From Parapristionchus giblindavisi (Eukaryota; Nematoda; Chromadorea; Rhabditida; Diplogasteridae), in assembly GCA_943737045.1 (NCBI GenBank), contig CALSFV010000066.1, positions 125,001 through 189,000 of the forward strand: DNA of 64,000 bases, read 5' to 3'. Made by a program: the position numbers and the translations under genes. How positions within the stretch are numbered: the stretch's first letter is position 1; the number at the start of each line of letters is the position of its first letter. Positions 57,111 to 64,000 of this stretch are shown in pieces. The notes beneath the pieces are model-generated. The model did not search any database and was not told the DNA's origin. It saw nothing but the letters and a program-made list of their open reading frames with translations.

Positions 57111-59826
57111 ACAGGAATAATGAAACTGTTGAAAGTGGGGTTCAACCACGAAAAAGATGGTAAAATTTGTTTGAAATATGGCTGCCACCACTGCAAGAGC
57201 TATTGAGTTGATCTGGATGTATTGAAAGTGCGTGAGGAAAGTGGGCCTGACAAGAGTGATGGTAGAAACATATCCTGGCAACGTAAGTAGACAAAAGAAT
57301 GAGGGCGAAGATTCTTACAAAACCATGTGAGATGACTTCACTGGCATATAATATGCATTGTCCTAGAAGTCCCATTGTTAACTTTTCTGGAAATTCAATA
57401 TAACGAAGAAGAAAATTCTAGTCAACTGGATTCATAAACTAAATGAATCCGACGTTTCCATTATAGATATTTAGGAAGATTTGCACAATTCGTGGTGTGC
57501 ACAAAGACGCATGGAGCGTTAGATGACTGGAGTCATTACAAGGGTGAGGGATTTGGTTCGACCTTCATTGAAAAGGAAATGACTTTGGATACATAGAATT
57601 CGATTGGATTACTAACAGAGACGAAGTAAGCGGAGACGTTGTCGCCCCCAAGTAAGATGGAAGGATCTTCTCATGCGAATCTCCGTTCCAACATTTCTGA
57701 GACGAACTAACAATAAGATTAAGATTGAAAATGATTAATCAAACAAGTCTCATCCAAATCTGTGAGATAAAATTTAAATCTGTCCGTGGGCTTCCTTCAT
57801 TCTTACAGGAGATCAGTGATATCGTCACCGGATGCTTTCATCTTTGGGAATAAATTATTATTATTATTATTGTTTATATATTTATTTATTTATTTTCGAT
57901 CTCTGGTGGACAAAGAAAAGTGAAATTCTGTATGAAACGATTCTTAATTTATCACACAGTATAATTTATACGCTCAAGGTTCATTGCAAAATCAATTGAT
58001 CTCGGATTCGTTCTAAATCAGTGATGCGGTCGTGCTAAATGATTTGACCCACCGGATATCATATTTGCATTTGTCTCTATGGACAATTTAAATCAAAAAT
58101 CAGAATTTTGAGAATTGGATTAAGCAATGGCATAGATAAAACACAAAGATCAAAGTTCAATTTTAGATTTAGCAGTACATCTCCTTCAGGAATCCCGACT
58201 CATCCAATTATTTTTTTGCTGTATTTAGTGATATACTATCTCATTTCCAATGAATTTGATCAAAAGATCAACATGAAATGATTCATACGCATGCAAAAGA
58301 GTGATATGAGAGAGTGAAAGAGGGCAGGAGCTAGAGAAAGAGATAGAAAGTACGAGATGGAGACACAAAGAGTCACCATAGCAATTTTTTGAGTGGCTTG
58401 TATCGTTATATGTTTACGCGCGTATTCAAATTGTTCTCGTTGCGCTCTCGGGCGAATGTAAAATATTATATATAAAATTGAGAGATTGAGAGGAAGAGAG
58501 AGAGAGACGGTGACGGCAAGAGAAGATGAGTAATAGGCCTTTTGTGTTCACAAACGATGGGTAGAATCTCCGCACACTTTGATACCTTTGATATTATAGA
58601 ATTAAAACTGTCCGAACAATACAAATTCCGCTCTTTGCCGCGCAATATTCATACTCCGCCCACTTCTTCGCGCGACATACCATTTTCTCTAATTTTATCG
58701 AATTTTATGGCGTTTCCTCATCATTTCACAGGACTTTCAATAAAAATGAAATTATATGCATTGAAAAAAGTTCGAAAAAAACCTTCGGAAAATTTGGAGT
58801 GCGTTTTTCTCAATGGTGGAGAAGTTTACTAAATTCGGTATTTTGCGTGGTGTATGCAAAACTTTTGTAATTCTATAATATGAACTTTTATATGATATTT
58901 CTCGCACGATTCTTGCCAAACGTTTATAGAAAAGTTGTAATTCCAGGCTCTCTGACTTGCTCTTGTGTGTGGAAATAGGTAAACTAGGTATACGAAATAT
59001 GGGGTGCAAAGTTTTTTTTTATTTAGATATTTTACTCTCGTACATAACCGATACATAACTGATACTGGTACATAGTATCATGTTCGTCAAATATTGATTG
59101 ATTCCGTAAAAATATCTTGTATTATTTTTTATTAGAACATTATTTATCAAGTTTAGCTACATAAGCAAGGTTACCAAGTGTCTTCAACTGTTTGTCTATT
59201 GAATCTTGTATTGTAATATTAAGAATAATGATAATAATTTATGCGTGTGCAAGAAAACGGTTCAATATAAATAAATAGATAAATTTGGTGAATCGAAAAT
59301 GAACAAGATCATAAATTATCAGTGTAAAACGTGATTATCGAAGATTGTATGTAGGAAATAGTTGAAGAAGTCTCATCTCGATTCAATTGTCTCTCTCAAT
59401 TACGTGTTCCACTTTCGACTCTGAGTGTCAGGGTTTGTTTTTTTTTATTTATAAATTTTTATTTCCGTTAGATAGTCTGCACTGGTCGGTTTTTTTGCTG
59501 TCAGATAGTCCATAGGAATTTTTTTGAGAACAAAGAATTTTGGGGTGTATTATTTGTCATGAAGAACGTTGGATTAACGGTGCAACATTTTATTTGTTCT
59601 CTAGTAGATGAATCAATATTTATCAATAAGAATCAGATTACTGGATTTGCCACCATTTCTGTCATCCAAATGACAAAATTATGCTGGTAATTATGGGTCA
59701 CTATACATGTGGAGTTCACGCATTCAGGTATTTTATGTTATATTCTGATTACTATTTTTATTGAGCTTTATAATGAGAAAAAGTACTAGGAAAAAAAGCT
59801 AATTATAATCAAATATTCGCACATTT

Positions 59827-59934
59827 TTAAAGGCGCACCTCGTGCTAGTTTTACTACTCTCTCTCTCTGGCAACGCTCTCTCGTATACAAGGAAAGCGAG
59901 AGAGCATTACCAGAGCGGTGAGTTTCTAATTAGA
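59827..59934. repeat. family P palindromic MITE
   Basis: TTAAAGGCGCACCTCG end and core CTCTCTGGCAACGCTCTCTC. Counterpart of 50931. Confidence 0.7.
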
Positions 59935-60049
59935 AATATGGCTTCGATACAAGTCACTTTTCCTTGAGTCATTTTTTAGAATGAAATTGCAGCAAACTTC
60001 ACAACGTTGAAATTGCGAGACACTCTGTGAAATATTCATGGGAGGTTTG

Positions 60050-60165
60050 TTAACGGCACACCCCAAGCAAATTTTTCTCTCCGCATTGGTAATACTCTCT
60101 AAAAGTCAAAGAAAGCGAGAGAGTGTGGCCAGAGCGGAGAGTTTAAATGTATCTTGGGGCTTTAA
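60050..60165. repeat. family P palindromic MITE
   Basis: TTAACGGCACACCCC end and TGGCCAGAGCGGAGAG core. Counterpart of 51225. Confidence 0.7.
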
Positions 60166-60561
60166 GTCTTACACACTCGACGACACTCTAAGCCCCAATA
60201 ACTGTTTCTGAGGCATAGTTACATTTACCTTACATGCCTCCGCCGTAACCCCCCTCACGACGGAGACATTACGGCGGAGGTTAAGGCTAATTTAACGATG
60301 CGGGTGGAGATTTTCATTTAGTCTTTGGTATACTGACAAAATAAAAACTTTTTTTGGAGTAGTTTTACCAAAAAGGAAATTAGCTAATTTATTACTATGG
60401 CTGAGCCGGAATAAAAGTACATACCATAACTACCTCAAAATAACGGAAAAGTAATAACAAGTGAAAACACATTTTGGGTAAAAACAAATTCAGTTATCCC
60501 ATTACATTGATTCCAAATCAATAAATCAATAAGAAAATTAATAAAATAAATATCTTTCCAG

Positions 60562-62501
60562 GATCAGGATATAACCAGATTCTTGAGCAGCTTACAATAT
60601 GCGTCGGAATCAATTGCAGCAGGACCAGATACAGTGTACGTCTTGAACAGAAATATGTCAGTTTTTCAACATTCGAAAGATTTTCACTTCTCAGGGGCAC
60701 GCTGAAAGATACCTTTTAAGACACCGGCTCAGTAAGATTCGAGGGTTGAGCCGGTGACCCCGGACATCGACCTCACCGATTTGGCTCAAATATTTTTTGT
60801 GGATACCCCCATGGGCCCCTATCACAAAATGGGTATTCATTTGGGCTGGTTCCTTGAAACACAGATGTGGCGGGTTTTCGAAATTTGAAAACTCGATTTT
60901 CACCGAAAAAAATGGAGCGACCTAGGACCAATGTTAGTGTCGATTAATTATAAGTATAAGTAGACAACAAAAAACAGGCTATACGACGGTCCGGAGATCC
61001 GATCGCAAACTGATTTTTTTTACCTCCTTAAAACATTCTAAAATTAATTAAAATTTTAAAACAAAAAAAGTGCAGTCCATTTTTTGTCTCATCTTATAGA
61101 GCAAAAAATTCCGCGTCGAATGAGCGACAAAATTGAAAAATCGAAAGATACCTATTTTGAGAAAAATGGACCTGAAGATGACCCGAAAATATTTTTGTTT
61201 TCGAAACCCCTCATGTTTGTACTCATATTGAAGAGCTCGTCGAGTAGAACAACTTTCATGTTGAACGTTTTGTCTGAAACTCATGTACAAGAGAATTACA
61301 TGAATTAAGATTTACTGGATCCTAATCGTTTAGATTGCTTGTATCTTGAGAACAAACGACTTTCATAGAATACGACCAACATGAGAAATGATGTACTCGA
61401 CGAGTTCTTTAAAATGAGTATAAACATGGCAAGGTTTCGACAACTTTTTTTTCATGACCACTTTAGAGACCATGTTTTTCAGAATAAGGGCCGACAATTT
61501 TTTTTCGTGAAACAACAAATTAAGTATGGATTTTTGAGTTCTACAATATAGGCGTAATCAATTTGTGCACAAAAAATATTCTACTTTCGTTTAACTCAAA
61601 ATTGGGTGAACAACCGTGTGAATAAATAAAACTCATGTAATTCTCTTGTACACGAGTTTCAGACAAAACGTTCAACATGAAAGTTGTTATACTCGACGAG
61701 CTCTTCAATATGAGTACAAACATAAGAGGTTTTGAAAACAAAAATATTTTCGGGTCGTCTTCAGGTCCATTTTTCTCAAAATAGGTATCTTTCGATTTTT
61801 CATTTTTTTCGCACATTCGACGCGGAATTTTTTGCTCAATAAGATGAGATAAAAATTGGACTGCACTTTTTTGTTTTAAAATTTTAATTAATTTTATAAT
61901 GTTTTGAGGAGGTAAAAAAATCAGTTTGCGATCGGATCTCCGGACCGTCGTATAGCCAGTTTTTGTTGTCTATTTATACTTATAATTAATCGACACTAAC
62001 ATTGGTCCTAGGTCGCTCCATTTTTTTTCGGTGAAAATCGAGTTTTCAAATTTCGAAAACCCGCCACATTTGTGTTTCAAGGAACCAGCCCAAATGAATA
62101 CCCATTTTGTGATGGGGACCCATGGGGGTATCCATAAAAATTTTTTGGGCCAAATCGGTGAGGTCGATGTCCGGCACTTCCTGGAATCTCACTGAGCCGG
62201 TGTCTTAAGGTTAAAATTAAATCGAGCATTCACAGTTGTAGGGTTTTTCTTTCAAGGTCAAATCAAATAATTTATTCCGGTATACAAGGGAACGGGATTT
62301 GATGGCGTACTGCTTGTTTATACTTATTCCATTTTAGAGCCCTCGAAATACAATACATAAGAGATTGTTCATTCCAACAAGTGACTATTAAATGGAGAAA
62401 ATTGCTCGATCGATATCCGAATGATGGAATTATCGATCGATCGATAATTCCGACGGATAGTGGATTTGTACTCAGAAATGAACAGTATTAATAATGATAA
62501 T

Positions 62502-62588
<87 letters not shown>

Positions 62589-63642
62589 TATAATAATAAT
62601 TTATCGACATCATGATTATATAACGGAAATGATAAAGATAAGATTAAATAAATAGTTCAATATGACTCAAAAATCAATTGGTTTGATTTGTTTTTTTTTG
62701 TTGATAAAACAAAAGCTAAGAATGGGTGAATGTGAAGAAAATTTAGCAATTCAAAAATATTAACAAGAACTTGGAAATGCCAAATTAACTTCATATAGAC
62801 CCATTTTCTCATCGATAATAAGACTATAGAATCCATAATTACAGAGGAACATTAAACTTCTACGATATGCTGCAGCTGCAGCAACACTAGCAGAATTTCC
62901 CAGATGAACGTAGGCGACCTTGTATCATTAAAGGAACACAACGAGCTTATTTGACTCTCCGCTCAGGCCACGATCTCTTGCAGACAAAGAAACCGATGGG
63001 GTGTTGCTAGAGCGGAGAGTTTCAAATTAGCATGTGGTGTATCATTACTTATGATAACAATTTCCAATTTCAGTTCCTGTCCCTTATATGTGCAAAACTA
63101 TCGATATTGATGATCTGCTTTTCTTCAAAGATGATCATTTCTATTATGAAATGGGAGAGGGAGTGCAAAAACTTCTCGTACGAGTGAATATTATGACGTA
63201 ATAACCTTTTTATAATTTTATGCAAACCTTTGAGTATAATGCAAGAATAGATATACCAAGTTATACTACACTCCCCCTTCTTTGAACTTAAAGCTACACC
63301 CCAAGCTCATTTGAAACTCTCCGCTCTGGCCACACTCTCTCACTTTCTCTGTCTACGAGAGAGTATTGCCAATGCGGAGGGTAAAATTAGCTCAGGGTGT
63401 GCCTTTAAAGTAGCTCTATGTTTCCCCTGATTCGGGACACCCAGAATATGGATGATTTTGGCACTTCTCTTTTTTTGCCCAGCCAATTTCACCACATTCT
63501 ACTAGCTCGTTTATTTTTAAATAAATCAATATTCAGCAATGAATCCGAAATTGTTCCAATTGGTCTGGATCCACCTGTTCATCGGAGGAAATATAGAAGA
63601 GCTCTGTTGATTAGACGCAAGCCATGTACATATATTGATTGA
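60562..63642 (+). CDS. unrecognised protein gene, 3' four exons
   Basis: Exons 60562-60635 (QDITRFLSSLQYASESIAAG), 62338-62459 (IQYIRDCSFQQVTIKWRKLL), 63074-63183 (PVPYMCKTIDIDDLLFFKDD) and 63445-63642 (MDDFGTSLFLPSQFHHILLA, then VPIGLDPPVHRRKYRRALLI) join with agreeing phases (2, 1, 0) and end with TGA at 63640. Donors are GTACGT, GTGGAT (weak) and GTGAAT. The acceptors are TTTCCAG, TTTTAG, TTTCAG and CACCCAG. The 5' exons were not found, so about 168 residues of an unknown C-terminus are seen. The tail is Arg/Lys rich. The first visible intron contains a 1.5-kb inverted-repeat element and the last intron a family P MITE. A further possible exon (MDVEYDNVEDGE) is at 63669-63705. Confidence 0.45.
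60720..62204. mobile_element. TTAA-flanked long inverted-repeat element
   Basis: 1485 bp; ends GACACCGGCTCAGT..ACTGAGCCGGTGTC, with TTAA on both sides (60716-60719, 62205-62208). Arms of about 590 bp (60720-61310, 61620-62204) are about 95 percent matched by eye, with a 300-bp centre. Open frames in the arms mirror each other (KIEKSKDTYFEKNGPEDDPK) and are taken as non-coding. TTAA suits piggyBac- or Kolobok-type mobilisation. Confidence 0.85.
62488..62605 (+). repeat. (AAT)n microsatellite
   Basis: About 35 AAT triplets with a few variants, inside the intron of the unrecognised gene. Confidence 0.95.
62929..63045. repeat. family P palindromic MITE
   Basis: TTAAAGGAACACAACGAGC end and GCTAGAGCGGAGAGTTTCAA right arm. 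It ends 28 bp before an exon acceptor. Confidence 0.7.
63288..63409. repeat. family P palindromic MITE (best-preserved copy)
   Basis: 122 bp. Left TTAAAGCTACACCCCAAGCT, then CATTTGAAACTCTCCGCTCT, GGCCACACTCTCTC. The right half is the reverse complement ending GCTCAGGGTGTGCCTTTAA. The whole element folds into one hairpin. Further copies: 1541, 2894, 5483, 5815, 12315, 24446, 39884 (decayed), 40628, 41604, 50931, 51225, 59827, 60050 and 62929. Confidence 0.85.
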
Positions 63643-64000
63643 GAATTGGTCTGATGGCGAACAAATATGGATGTTGAATACGATAACGTTGAAGATGGAG
63701 AAGGTTGGTAATAAATCAATTAATTTGTCTTTTTCGTTATTTTCCGATTTTCATTTTGCCGTCTAATCAATAAGCGATAAGTTCAGTTCAGCTTTTCAGC
63801 ATGACAGACTATAATCGACAGAGAACCAATTTACGATCGTGAGCACACATTATTTAGCTGATTGGTTAAAAATTGTTCAGTTATGTATTGAATTGCAAAT
63901 GTTTCCAAAACATCATGTGGCATAACCCATAATTTTAAATATTTTTTTAAAAATTTAATGTGCATCCTTTTTCTATTTTTCTACATTTTCATAAAATTTA
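63643..64000. other. 3' flank, nothing firm
   Basis: A possible short exon start (MDVEYDNVEDGE followed by GTTGGT) lies at 63669-63705. The rest is AT-rich with no signal. Confidence 0.4.

Larger units (their letters stand above)
55456..60300. repeat. segmental duplication, right copy
   Basis: Counterpart of about 46620-51480. It begins exactly at the right end of the Tc1-like element. Contains a shortened GA tract and a second, G-like copy of the family upstream region at 57111-57400. Confidence 0.85.
57376..60561. other. right copy of duplicated intergenic DNA
   Basis: No firm gene. A 96-codon frame (58542-58832, IIELKLSEQYKFRSLPRNIH) lies in a segment absent from the left copy and lacks splice context. 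Family P MITEs are at 59827-59934 and 60050-60165. A family R-like palindrome with GCCTCCGCCGTAACCCC is at about 60217-60292. Confidence 0.45.

Noticed and set aside
58542..58832. 96-codon plus ORF in the right duplicate
   Set aside because: Absent from the left copy, AT-rich, no splice boundaries or recognisable domain. Kept only as a remark.
61084..61816. Mirrored 74- and 91-codon ORFs in the TTAA element
   Set aside because: Same reason: opposite arms of one inverted repeat.
1..64000. CRISPR arrays, bacterial operons, phage genes
   Set aside because: The short tandem and palindromic repeats are eukaryotic microsatellites and MITEs; there are no evenly spaced direct repeats with unique spacers.

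Overview
The window is nuclear DNA of a nematode, AT-rich and crowded with transposons. Exons are short and mostly bounded by TTTCAG-like acceptors and GTAAGT/GTGAGT donors. One conserved gene is a str/srj-type seven-transmembrane chemoreceptor, a family specific to nematodes. I cannot fix the genus from sequence alone.

Layout. 1-4.8 kb holds a pyrimidine-rich low-complexity tract and a small gene for an acidic secreted peptide (three exons, 1725-4386). 4.8-8.5 kb holds the first full member (copy A, +) of a multigene family encoding a secreted, Cys-rich, Thr-rich protein with a fixed seven-exon plan. 9.15-34.65 kb is a tandem triplication with units starting near 9.15, 19.3 and 28.07 kb. Each unit carries a 5' fragment of the family gene (copies B, C, D, +), a str-like receptor gene (-), a conserved ORF remnant (+) and further unit sequence. 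The units differ mainly by insertions and deletions: two foldback elements, a 2.0 kb hAT composite, a 2.65 kb long-inverted-repeat element that itself contains a hAT MITE, and a truncated LINE. 34.8-39.4 kb is copy E (+), a decayed member with a roughly 2.3 kb in-frame 21-bp repeat tract. 40.1-43 kb (copy F, -) and 45.3-47.6 kb (copy G, -) look intact. About 46.6-51.5 kb is duplicated at about 55.46-60.3 kb. In the second copy the family gene (H) is cut short at the end of a Tc1-like element. 51.5-55.5 kb holds a broken hAT transposase gene and two Tc1-like elements. 60.5-63.6 kb holds exons of an unrecognised gene (+), with a TTAA-flanked long inverted-repeat element in its intron.

The family product is read as: signal peptide, PAN-like Cys module (exons 2-3), Thr/Ser/Pro mucin-like stalk of variable length ending in a CTPL..Y..C module (exon 4), a Cys module resembling the end of nematode C6/DUF281 domains (exon 5), a short exon 6, and a conserved C-terminal exon 7. 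Exon lengths and phases are the same in A, F and G apart from the stalk. Copies A, F and G are the candidates for function. B, C, D, E and H are fragments or pseudogenes. Of the three receptor copies only the middle one keeps all nine recognised exons in frame. Nothing resembling a bacterial operon, CRISPR array or complete tRNA gene was seen.
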